From positions 1 through 64,000 of IMG/VR virus record IMGVR_UViG_3300024261_000007: 64,000 nt of DNA. One strand, 5' to 3'. Below the pieces are notes generated by a model that saw nothing but the letters and a program-made list of their open reading frames with translations, was not told the origin of the DNA and ran no database searches. Made by a program: the position numbers and the translations under genes. How positions within the stretch are numbered: position 1 is the stretch's first letter; the number at the start of each line of letters is the position of its first letter. Positions 38,685-46,936 of the stretch are shown in pieces. Source of the stretch: a virus.

Positions 38685-41624
38685 ATGTCTTTTATACCTC
38701 TCGATCATAAAAATTTTATTGTTAATAAAATAAAAAACAAGTCTAAAATAGAGTATATTAATTCTGATGTTTCTTCTTATGTTGTTGATCAAAAAATAGA
38801 TTCGAAATCATTAATTAATAATAACAATTTTAACAATTTTACTTTTGAAGAATTAAATATTAGTGATGAAGATACTCTGAAAGTAATAAAAAGAAATAGT
38901 ATTGTTGACTTTTTCAATAAAGTTTCAAATCAAAATAACTTTTCTTACATAGAAGATGATCAAGAAAAAAATTATTTTGATCATATAAAAGATCCTTTGC
39001 AAGACGAAGAAGTTTTAAATGACAGTATAAAGCAATATAATTTTAAAAATTATACTAAAATTGAAAAAAATAATCAAAAATTTTTAATAGACTGCAGAGA
39101 GAAAAATAAAATAGATGTTGTTAAAAAATCACTGTACGACAACTATAGTTATAATTACAGTTTAGATTATTATAAAGATTTAAATAAAGGTTACTGTAAT
39201 TATAACAGTATTAACTTTTTTTCTCTGTCTGATGACTTAAACTTAAAACATTCAAATGCAATTATTTGGCCCAATTTAGTAAATAACAATAGCAATCAAT
39301 ATGACTTTCTGCAAAAAGATTCAACTATTAGTTTTAGTTTTAATCTAAGAAACAAAAAAGATTTTTTAGGAATACATCCTCAGTGTGTTTTACACATTCC
39401 TGATTTTTTAAATGTATATGTAGTTAGAAATAATGATTTAATAAACAAGTATAAAATATGTATTGTAGCAGGTAGTAATACAAGAAAAAACTTTCATGAT
39501 ATAATAAATGATTTTTCAATTGATTTTGACAGCAATCAAGAAATCTATATAAGCCAAGAAAGTGTATACGTTACACAAGGTTTGACTATAAACGAAAATC
39601 ATTGGTATAACTTAAGTATTGTATTAAGTAAAAACAGAGAATTAAACAATAATCAAGATTTAAGATCTCTGGAGTGCTTTATAGATGAAGATGTAATTTT
39701 TTCAATAAAAGATTTGAATTTTAATAAACACCAAAATAATCTATTTAATTCTTATATTTGCTTAGGTAATAAGATTAACTATAAGGAAGATGACAATCTA
39801 TATACATTAGATTACAATGACGTTTTTTATTATTTGTTCGGAAGTAGAAAAGATGAAACAAGTCTAAGCGGCGGACCTTATATTAAAAAAGATATCGATT
39901 ATGGAAAAAATTTTTCATGGGAGGATGATGGATCAAAATTAATTGATAACATTGATTCTTTTTTAGATATTAACATATTAAATAAAATTCAAGAAAAATG
40001 TGAATCTTTTGAAGGAGAGATTCACAACATAAGAATATATTCTAAATCTTTAAAAAAAGATAAAATAAAAGAAAATTCTTACAATACAGTCAAGAGTTTA
40101 TCAAAAGAAAAGGAAATTTATAGTTTAGAGTTTTACGTTCCAGTATTTAATATAAATAGTTACGTAAGTAAAAAATCATTATTCAATCTTAATGTAAATA
40201 GCATTAGTAATATGCATTTTTCATGTATATATAACCCTTACTTTGCTAATAGCTGTGGTGGCTTAGAAATTTCTACTGAGAATTATTTGATTGATTTTGT
40301 AAATTATACAAAGCCTAACGTGGTAGTTGATGGTCATAATCAAATAAACTTTATAGAAAACAACTATTTACATATTAATAATTTATCTATTTCCAGCTTT
40401 ACAGATGTTTTTAACAAAATGAAAAAAGGCATTATGTTTAATAACATTTATCATGATTTAATTGATACTTCTACACAATCTAACGGAAATTTAATTTATA
40501 ATAATCTACTAATTTTACCTAATGATGATGGTAAACTTAAGGTAGATTTTAATATTATTAACGAATTTTTAACAACTATATATCCACAAGAAAAATACTT
40601 TTATGATAATTTTATTGTGCACAATATTTCCATAGAAAACTTATTTAAAGGAAACAAAGAAGAATTTTTCTACCCTCTATGTTTAAATAACACACAATAT
40701 GAACAGTATAGCTTAAATAGCAATCAATCTAATACATTAAGTTTAAATATAGCTGAAAATTTATCATATGATTTCTCTTTAACAAAAGATAAATTTTATA
40801 ATTTCTCAAATTGTCTTTTTCATGACACAAATTTTGAATACGATACAACTAATTATTCTTATGATTTAACCTCTTGTAATGAAGAAATAGTTGATTTACA
40901 TGACGAGCTAAATGAAAATAGTAATTTAAACTTAGACATAAGTCCTGTTATAAGAAATTATTTTAAAGACATAAATTCTTTAAGTTATGAGATAAAAACA
41001 GTTTTTACGGATAGATTTTATATAAATAATAGTTTAGTAGAAGTCAATTATATAAATTATCCTTTAGGATATACAGATTATCAAAAAACTTTTGATTGTA
41101 TGTTTACAACAATATTTAATGTATCAAACAAATATTATAATACAAAAATTGAAAAAGAATCTTTTTTCATAGAAGATAATTTATTTAAAAATTTAAGTTT
41201 ATCATTTAAAGATAACAGTAATGGCTCAATACATAGAAGTGACTGTGAAAGTAAAATAGCAAACTGGAATTATGTAGGAAATATATTTTACAAAGAAGGA
41301 ATATGTACTTTTTTTAGGCCAGAGTTTAGCTATTTTGGTAAAAATGATTTTAAATGTAGTTTTGATGCTGTTTATAATATGTTTGTTCATGAAATTAATA
41401 TACAAGCTAAAAACGGATTTTACAATAAAAGTTTTAATAGTTCTTATGATATCAAATTAAGACAAGACGAAAACTCTTTAAATTCTGAGTCTTCTTTTGT
41501 TTATGTATCTGATATTAATTTACATGATGAAAATTTTAATATTATAGCAAAAGCAAAGCTTTCAAGGCCTGCGCCTAAAAGATTAGAAGATAATATACTT
41601 TTTAGACTCAAAATGGATTATTAA
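38685..41624 (+). CDS. LamG-containing virion protein, 979 aa
   Basis: About residues 208-465 form a LamG/concanavalin-like domain (STISFSFNLRNKKDFLG, ENHWYNLSIVLSKNRELN, LECFIDEDVIFSI, closing with FEGEIHNIRIYSKSLKKDKI). The last 45 residues (FVYVSDINLHDENFNIIAKA, KLSRPAPK, LFRLKMDY) are a diverged copy of the end of the 518-aa protein before it. It therefore looks like that protein family carrying an added sugar-binding-type domain. It closes the tail block; its stop overlaps the ATG of the RuvC-like gene by one base. Confidence 0.6.
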   Translation: MSFIPLDHKNFIVNKIKNKSKIEYINSDVSSYVVDQKIDSKSLINNNNFNNFTFEELNISDEDTLKVIKRNSIVDFFNKVSNQNNFSYIEDDQEKNYFDHIKDPLQDEEVLNDSIKQYNFKNYTKIEKNNQKFLIDCREKNKIDVVKKSLYDNYSYNYSLDYYKDLNKGYCNYNSINFFSLSDDLNLKHSNAIIWPNLVNNNSNQYDFLQKDSTISFSFNLRNKKDFLGIHPQCVLHIPDFLNVYVVRNNDLINKYKICIVAGSNTRKNFHDIINDFSIDFDSNQEIYISQESVYVTQGLTINENHWYNLSIVLSKNRELNNNQDLRSLECFIDEDVIFSIKDLNFNKHQNNLFNSYICLGNKINYKEDDNLYTLDYNDVFYYLFGSRKDETSLSGGPYIKKDIDYGKNFSWEDDGSKLIDNIDSFLDINILNKIQEKCESFEGEIHNIRIYSKSLKKDKIKENSYNTVKSLSKEKEIYSLEFYVPVFNINSYVSKKSLFNLNVNSISNMHFSCIYNPYFANSCGGLEISTENYLIDFVNYTKPNVVVDGHNQINFIENNYLHINNLSISSFTDVFNKMKKGIMFNNIYHDLIDTSTQSNGNLIYNNLLILPNDDGKLKVDFNIINEFLTTIYPQEKYFYDNFIVHNISIENLFKGNKEEFFYPLCLNNTQYEQYSLNSNQSNTLSLNIAENLSYDFSLTKDKFYNFSNCLFHDTNFEYDTTNYSYDLTSCNEEIVDLHDELNENSNLNLDISPVIRNYFKDINSLSYEIKTVFTDRFYINNSLVEVNYINYPLGYTDYQKTFDCMFTTIFNVSNKYYNTKIEKESFFIEDNLFKNLSLSFKDNSNGSIHRSDCESKIANWNYVGNIFYKEGICTFFRPEFSYFGKNDFKCSFDAVYNMFVHEINIQAKNGFYNKSFNSSYDIKLRQDENSLNSESSFVYVSDINLHDENFNIIAKAKLSRPAPKRLEDNILFRLKMDY

Positions 41625-42181
41625 TGTTATGTATAGGATTAGATATATCAACTTCAATAGTAGGAATATCAGTTTTTAAAGATAAAAAGCTTGATAAATT
41701 AAATTATGTTGATTTAAGTAAAGAAAAATGTATTTTTAAGAAAGCTAAAATGTTTGAAAACTTTTTTCTAAAAAATATTGTAAATATTGGATTTATAGAT
41801 TACATTTATATAGAAGATATACTACAGAGTTTCAAAAGAGGTTTATCATCAGCTAATACTCTTATGAAGTTAGCAAAGTTTAATGGTATAGTTTCTAATA
41901 TAGTATATAATAATACTGGTTTAATACCTGAATATATAAATGTAAATACTGCTCGTAAAACTTTAGAAATAAAAATTGACAAAAACTCTTCAGTTGATAA
42001 AAAAGAACAAGTTATGATGTGGGTAGATAAAGATTTAAATGAAAATTATTCTTGGCCTACTAAAGTTATAAGTAGAGGACCAAATAAAGGACTTGTAAAA
42101 TATGAAAAATTTTGTTATGATATGGCAGACGCATATGTAATTTGTAAAGCTGGTATTATAATAAATGAGCAAAATCCATAA
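41624..42181 (+). CDS. RuvC-like Holliday-junction nuclease (RNase H fold)
   Basis: The 185-aa product has the RuvC acidic residues in order: Asp7 in IGLDIST, Glu64 in YIYIEDIL, and Asp166/Asp169 in CYDMADAYVI. The Ser/Thr after the first Asp and the LMKLAKFNGIV helix also fit. RuvC-like phage enzymes resolve branched DNA before packaging; this would replace T4 endonuclease VII, which belongs to another fold. The ATG overlaps the previous stop (TAATG), and its 3' end overlaps the primase gene by 17 bp, so the block is translationally coupled to the tail operon. Activity on four-way junctions is inferred from the family. Confidence 0.75.
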   Translation: MLCIGLDISTSIVGISVFKDKKLDKLNYVDLSKEKCIFKKAKMFENFFLKNIVNIGFIDYIYIEDILQSFKRGLSSANTLMKLAKFNGIVSNIVYNNTGLIPEYINVNTARKTLEIKIDKNSSVDKKEQVMMWVDKDLNENYSWPTKVISRGPNKGLVKYEKFCYDMADAYVICKAGIIINEQNP

Positions 42182-43139
42182 AAGAATAGATTTTTTTGAC
42201 AAATATTTCCCAAACCATACCTTATCAAAAGATGGAGTTAATTTAAATATTTGGTGCCCTTTTTGTAAACACGAAAACAAACATAAAAAAAAGATGGTAG
42301 TACACTTAGAGAAGTGTCTTTATCATTGCTGGACGTGTGATAAAAAAGGTGCAAATATACCATACCTCATCAGTAAATTTAGTTCTAAACTGACTAAAAT
42401 AGCTGAACAGTTGTTTACTAAAAAATTAAATAATAATTCTGTGGATTTGTTTGGAAATAATCTTCTAATAGAAGAAGAGCACGATCCTGTTGTTTTGCCG
42501 ACTAATTTTGTTTTTTTTGTTGATCAAATCGAAAGTTTTAGCCCGGACACAAAAGCCGTGTTGAAATACGCAGTTAGCAGAGGATTTACTAAACATAAAC
42601 TTTTTATGCTAAGAGCAGGCTTTTCAACAAACTCTGAGTATAGAAGATATTTGATTTTACCTTCATATGATGCTAATGGAAACTTAAATTATTATGTTTC
42701 AAGAAAAATAGATGTAGGAACCGGAGATAGTTTTAAATACAAAAATGCAAATTATCCAAAGAAAAAAATAATATTTAACGAAATTAACATTAACTGGAAG
42801 TTACCCTTAACAATTGTAGAAGGGCCATTAGACTTAATAAAAACAAATGATAACGCAACATGTTTATTAGGCTCTTCTCTCACAGAAGATATGCTTTTAT
42901 TTCAAAAAATTGTTAGTCATAAGACAACAATTAACTTAGCTTTAGACTCTGATGTTTACAATAAAAGTTTAAATATTGCCAGCTTGTTACATCGATATGA
43001 TATACCAGTTAATATTATTGATACAAGAGGTGCAGATGATGTTGGTGATATGCATCCAGAAGATTTTAAAAGAAGATTGAATTTGTCCAAAGAATTTAAT
43101 AAAAATGACAAGCTTTTAGCTAAAATTCGGAGTTTATAA
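42165..43139 (+). CDS. 61: DNA primase, T4 gp61/DnaG-like
   Basis: The 324-aa product has an N-terminal zinc-binding domain (Cys31 and Cys34 in WCPFCKH; Cys55 and Cys58 in HCWTCDKKG) followed by a TOPRIM domain with Glu219 in IVEGPLDLIK and Asp261/Asp263 in ALDSDVYNK. This is the order and size of the T4 gp61 primase (342 aa), which makes RNA primers for lagging-strand synthesis with the replicative helicase. No helicase gene is in the window. The gene overlaps the RuvC-like gene at its 5' end and the SbcD-SbcC gene at its 3' end by one base. Confidence 0.85.
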   Translation: MSKIHKRIDFFDKYFPNHTLSKDGVNLNIWCPFCKHENKHKKKMVVHLEKCLYHCWTCDKKGANIPYLISKFSSKLTKIAEQLFTKKLNNNSVDLFGNNLLIEEEHDPVVLPTNFVFFVDQIESFSPDTKAVLKYAVSRGFTKHKLFMLRAGFSTNSEYRRYLILPSYDANGNLNYYVSRKIDVGTGDSFKYKNANYPKKKIIFNEININWKLPLTIVEGPLDLIKTNDNATCLLGSSLTEDMLLFQKIVSHKTTINLALDSDVYNKSLNIASLLHRYDIPVNIIDTRGADDVGDMHPEDFKRRLNLSKEFNKNDKLLAKIRSL

Positions 43140-46100
43140 TGTTTAAATGCGCGCATATAAGTGATGTTCACTTTAGAAGCCTTAAGCGGCACAACGAATA
43201 CATTCAGGTTTTTAACGAAGTTTTTGATAACTTAAAAAAATTAAATTTAGACTGTATTTTTATTGGTGGCGACATTGTACATTCAAAAACACAAGGAATT
43301 ACTCCAGAACTTATTGATATTTTAAATTGGTGGTTTACTTCTTTAGCAGATATAGCCCCTACTCACGTTATCTTAGGTAATCATGACGGATTAATCTTAA
43401 ACGAAGATAGGCAAGATGCAATTACACCAATTGTTAACGCATTAAACAATCCAAACATTTTTCTTTATAAAAAAAGCGGAGTATACCCGTTTTTTAATCT
43501 ACCAAATGGCCAGCAAATAAATTGGTGTGTTTTTTCTTGTTTTGATGAAAAAGGTTGGGAAAACGTAAAGCCTTTAGAAGATGAAATTAACATTGCTTGT
43601 TTTCATGGCGCTGTAACTGGCTCTGTAACTGATATTAATTGGGAGCTTGAAGGAGAGGTCAATTTAAATTTCTTTAAAGGCTACGACTTCGGTTTTTTAG
43701 GCGATATACATAAGTTACAATATTTAGATGAGGAAAAAAGAGTTTTATATCCGGGCTCAACAGTCCAACAAAATTACGGTGAAGACGTATCTAAAGGATT
43801 TGTTTATTGGGAAATAAATAGTAAAAATGATTACGTAAGTAAATTTATTAAAATTAACAATCCACATCCTTTTTTAACTTTAAACTGGAGAGGATCTGTT
43901 GAAGAAACAATAGAATTTGCCAGCAAAGTAAAAAAAAGAGTAAGATTCAGAGTTAAATCAAGTGAAAGTATTTCGCAAGCTGAAATAAAATTATTACACT
44001 ACTATCTTAAAACTGAAAAGGATGCACATGAAATCGTATACCAAGTAGTGCCAAAAGATGACGAAACAAAGCATTGTAGCAGTGAAGAATATAAAAAGTT
44101 AAGTGGCTACAATATACGAAATTCTTTTGATAGGAAAACTTTAATTAACGAGTTTTATGAAAGTTTGGATCAAGAAGTAATAAACAATTTAGATAAGATA
44201 TTTGAAAAAACTCTTGACAAAATTCCTGAAGATCTTAAGGATGTATTTGGTCAAAAATGGTCTATTAATAATTTAAGTTTTGACAATACTTTTTCTTACG
44301 GAAAAGACAACTTTATTGATTTTGATAAAATGTCTGGCGTGGTGGGTATATTTGGAAATAATCGAGCAGGAAAATCTTCTATACCCGGTACTTTAATGTA
44401 TACATTGTTTAACACGACTGATAGGGGCTCTTTAAAAAACCAAGATATTGTAAACATAAGAAAAGGTTTTTGTAATACTAAAGCTAAAGTTACAATAGGT
44501 GCAGAACAATATTTGATTGAAAGAGAAACAATCAAAAAAACAAATAAAAAAGACATAACTACAGCAACTACAAATTTAAAGTTAACTTCTTTAAATAGTT
44601 TTGAAAATGAGTCTGAAGAGCAAAGAAGAGAAACAGAAAAAACCCTTAAAAAGTTAATTGGGACTTCAGAAGACTTTTTGTACACTACGTTTGCTTCGCA
44701 AGGAGAGATGAATACTTTTATTAATGAAAAAAGTAGTGCAAGAAGAACAGTGTTATCAAAATTTTTAAACATTAACATCTATGATGAACTATACAATAAT
44801 TCTCGAGAAGACTATTTATACTTAAAAAGTAGACTAAACAACACTGAAGAAAAAAACTGGTCTGTCTTAATTGAAGATTCATTTAAAGAAATTAAAGAAA
44901 ATGAATTAAAAATATCTTTAAATGAAGCAGAAATTTCTGAATTTAGAAATGATTTAATTAAATTAAATATAGAGCTTAACAATATTTTAAGCAAAACAAA
45001 AAAACACCCATCAGGTCATACACTCAAGACAGCTAACGAAGAGCTTAGCTATAATGAAAATAAAAAACAAGACAATATTAACAAAAAGTCTTTAATGTTA
45101 GAAAAAATATTAGAAATTGAAGAAAATTTAGAAAAAATAAACAATTTCAAAGAAAACTTTTCAATAAAAGATTTAGAAGAAGAAAACAAAAGAATACAAG
45201 AAATAGAAAAGAAAGTTATTAATTTAAAAAATACTCAAAAGAGTGAAAATTTAAAAAACAATTCTTATGAAAATGAAATTAAAATATTAGATCAAGTTCC
45301 TTGCGAAGATAAGTTTCCAAATTGTAAATTTATTAAAAAAGCACATCAAGCTAAAAAAGAAATTGGTGGAATAAAAGAAAATATAAATTTAATTGAAGGT
45401 GACATTTTAGAATTAACCACAGTGTTAAGAAGTCTTAGAGAAAAAGAAATTGATAGCAAAATAAATAAATACAACAGTATATTGAAAAAAGAGTATAAAT
45501 TAAAACTAGATAAAGAAAATACAATACTACAAATATCTCTAAAAGATAAAGAGTTTAGCATCGTTAAAAAAGAAAACGATAGCTTGATAAATATTATTAA
45601 TGAGTTGAAAAGTTTAAACGTAGATCAATTTGTAAACAAAGAATTGTCAATTCAAGAAAAGATTGGTAATGCGCAAGACAATATAAACAATTTAAACTAT
45701 AGAAACTTAGAAATAAACAAGCGAAAATTTGAATTAGAAAGAAACATTCAAGATTACAACAAAGAAAGAGAAGAATATAACAAGTTAATAATTGACTTTA
45801 GGCTTTATGATCTTTTCAACCACTCAGTTTCAAAAAAAGGTATTCCTACAATGATTATTAATTCTTTTCTTCCGAGAATAAACACAGAAATAAACAATAT
45901 TTTAAATGGTGTAGTTTCTTTTAATATCTCTATTGAAGAAGACGAGAAAGGAAACAATTTAAATGTATATATTGACTATGGAGACTCTAAGCGAGTAATT
46001 GAATGTGCAAGTGGAATGGAAAAAATGATGACTTCTATTGCAATTAGAGTTGCGCTAATTAACATATCATCTCTTGCACGATCAGATATATTTATTATTG

Positions 46101-46282
46101 ATGAAGGCTTTGGCACACTTGACGACTCAAACATTGAAGCCTGCGGTAGATTATTAAATAGTTTAAAAAAATATTTTAAGGCTATAATAGTAATATCACA
46201 TGTTGATGCAATTAAGGATATAGTTGACAAAAATATAATGATTTCAATAAAAGGTAAAGACTCACATGTTCGATTTGAATAA
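43139..46282 (+). CDS. Single-chain SbcD-SbcC (Mre11-Rad50, gp47-gp46) fusion
   Basis: The first 230 or so residues are an Mre11/SbcD phosphoesterase: Asp9-x-His11, GGDIVH (Asp45, His48), GNHD (80-83), His156, GDIH (188-191) and YPGS. From about residue 360 the chain becomes Rad50/SbcC: Walker A GNNRAGKSS (406-414), long coiled coil, a hook-like C-x6-C (Cys722, Cys729), signature ASGMEK (957 onward), Walker B with Asp988-Glu989, and the SHVD switch near 1020. Such complexes trim DNA ends for recombination. In T4 and bacteria the two halves are separate genes; here one 1047-aa frame covers both, with no internal stop. The start overlaps the primase stop (TAATG). The next gene begins inside its last 17 bp. 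Confidence 0.88.
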   Translation: MFKCAHISDVHFRSLKRHNEYIQVFNEVFDNLKKLNLDCIFIGGDIVHSKTQGITPELIDILNWWFTSLADIAPTHVILGNHDGLILNEDRQDAITPIVNALNNPNIFLYKKSGVYPFFNLPNGQQINWCVFSCFDEKGWENVKPLEDEINIACFHGAVTGSVTDINWELEGEVNLNFFKGYDFGFLGDIHKLQYLDEEKRVLYPGSTVQQNYGEDVSKGFVYWEINSKNDYVSKFIKINNPHPFLTLNWRGSVEETIEFASKVKKRVRFRVKSSESISQAEIKLLHYYLKTEKDAHEIVYQVVPKDDETKHCSSEEYKKLSGYNIRNSFDRKTLINEFYESLDQEVINNLDKIFEKTLDKIPEDLKDVFGQKWSINNLSFDNTFSYGKDNFIDFDKMSGVVGIFGNNRAGKSSIPGTLMYTLFNTTDRGSLKNQDIVNIRKGFCNTKAKVTIGAEQYLIERETIKKTNKKDITTATTNLKLTSLNSFENESEEQRRETEKTLKKLIGTSEDFLYTTFASQGEMNTFINEKSSARRTVLSKFLNINIYDELYNNSREDYLYLKSRLNNTEEKNWSVLIEDSFKEIKENELKISLNEAEISEFRNDLIKLNIELNNILSKTKKHPSGHTLKTANEELSYNENKKQDNINKKSLMLEKILEIEENLEKINNFKENFSIKDLEEENKRIQEIEKKVINLKNTQKSENLKNNSYENEIKILDQVPCEDKFPNCKFIKKAHQAKKEIGGIKENINLIEGDILELTTVLRSLREKEIDSKINKYNSILKKEYKLKLDKENTILQISLKDKEFSIVKKENDSLINIINELKSLNVDQFVNKELSIQEKIGNAQDNINNLNYRNLEINKRKFELERNIQDYNKEREEYNKLIIDFRLYDLFNHSVSKKGIPTMIINSFLPRINTEINNILNGVVSFNISIEEDEKGNNLNVYIDYGDSKRVIECASGMEKMMTSIAIRVALINISSLARSDIFIIDEGFGTLDDSNIEACGRLLNSLKKYFKAIIVISHVDAIKDIVDKNIMISIKGKDSHVRFE

Positions 46283-46526
46283 AGGTTGGCATAAAATTGA
46301 TAAAGATACAGAAGAAAAATTTATAGGTGCTACAAGATTTGTAAAGCCTATAAACGCTGATCATTGTTCAACTTTTTGTCCTGTATGTGATATAGCTATA
46401 GCGACTATAGAAGATGTTAAAGTTATGAAAAAAGAAAACTGTTGTGAAGATTGTTACAATACTTACTATTTTTTAAATAAAGAAAAATGGGAAAGTGGGT
46501 GGCGACCCAATATAAATAATACGTAA
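46266..46526 (+). CDS. Small zinc-binding protein, 86 aa
   Basis: Two CxxC pairs (Cys38/Cys41 in FCPVCD and Cys60/Cys63 in CCEDCY) suggest one structural zinc site; the protein ends in an aromatic NKEKWESGWRPN segment. I know similar short phage proteins (CxxC pairs followed by NKEKW and GWRP) but no function for them. The ATG lies inside the end of the SbcD-SbcC gene and has AAAGG at good distance. Its last codons contain an exact TATAAATA (46511-46518), so the gene end doubles as a likely late promoter for the terminase group. Confidence 0.7.
   Translation: MFDLNKGWHKIDKDTEEKFIGATRFVKPINADHCSTFCPVCDIAIATIEDVKVMKKENCCEDCYNTYYFLNKEKWESGWRPNINNT
46511..46518 (+). promoter_or_regulatory. TATAAATA late-promoter sequence before the terminase block
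   Basis: An exact T4 late-promoter octamer lies 47 nt before the ATG of the 123-aa gene that precedes gene 17. The gp55-like sigma factor at 5179 is the protein expected to read it. It lies in the last codons of the 86-aa gene, as is common in compact phage genomes. Chance matches exist in such AT-rich DNA, but this one falls at the border between DNA-metabolism and head genes. Confidence 0.5.
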
Positions 46527-46542
46527 CATATAATTATATTTT

Positions 46543-46552
46543 ATATAAAAGA
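46543..46552 (+). promoter_or_regulatory. Candidate promoter motif ATATAAAAGA, copy 2
   Basis: Second exact copy of the 10-mer seen at 8458-8467, here 12 nt before the ATG at 46565. GAAAG just after it may act as the ribosome-binding site, so the repeat could reflect translation signals as well as a promoter. Confidence 0.25.
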
Positions 46553-46564
46553 AAGTTTTTTAGT

Positions 46565-46936
46565 ATGGATTATGACTTAATACAAAATTTAGGATGTGCA
46601 ATCGACAATGTTTACAATAATATTTCAGAAAAACCTGATCGACGAACAACTTCAAAGCTGGTTAGTGAAAAGCTTGTTATTGAATATCAAACTATTGTAA
46701 CAATTGCAAAAGATAGTGATTTTAAATACCAGATGGATATGATCAAGTCTGAATCTAAACAAATGATAGACTCAAGGCTTAAGTCTATTAAAGAGTGTTT
46801 TAAAGAATCTGCTAATAGAGCTTTAAAGACAAAAAAAGAAAGTGACTATGATAAAGTTGAAACTTTAACAGTCAGCCCTTACAGTCCTATTAGAACATAT
46901 AAATATTCGTTTTGTGTAAATTACGGTATTAGTTAA
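46565..46936 (+). CDS. Unrecognised 123-aa protein upstream of large terminase
   Basis: A mostly helical, Lys- and Ser-rich protein; its end is a short beta-like segment (RTYKYSFCVNYGIS). Its stop overlaps the ATG of gene 17, the usual place of the small terminase gene. I see no clear match to gp16 helices here, whereas the 124-aa protein at 5977 does show such a match. It may still help packaging because of translational coupling. No zinc site or membrane segment. Confidence 0.55.
   Translation: MDYDLIQNLGCAIDNVYNNISEKPDRRTTSKLVSEKLVIEYQTIVTIAKDSDFKYQMDMIKSESKQMIDSRLKSIKECFKESANRALKTKKESDYDKVETLTVSPYSPIRTYKYSFCVNYGIS

Noticed and set aside
44150-44300. Possible border between separate SbcD and SbcC genes
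   Set aside because: No stop codon or frame change and no internal start with a good ribosome-binding site was seen; one continuous frame is the simpler reading.
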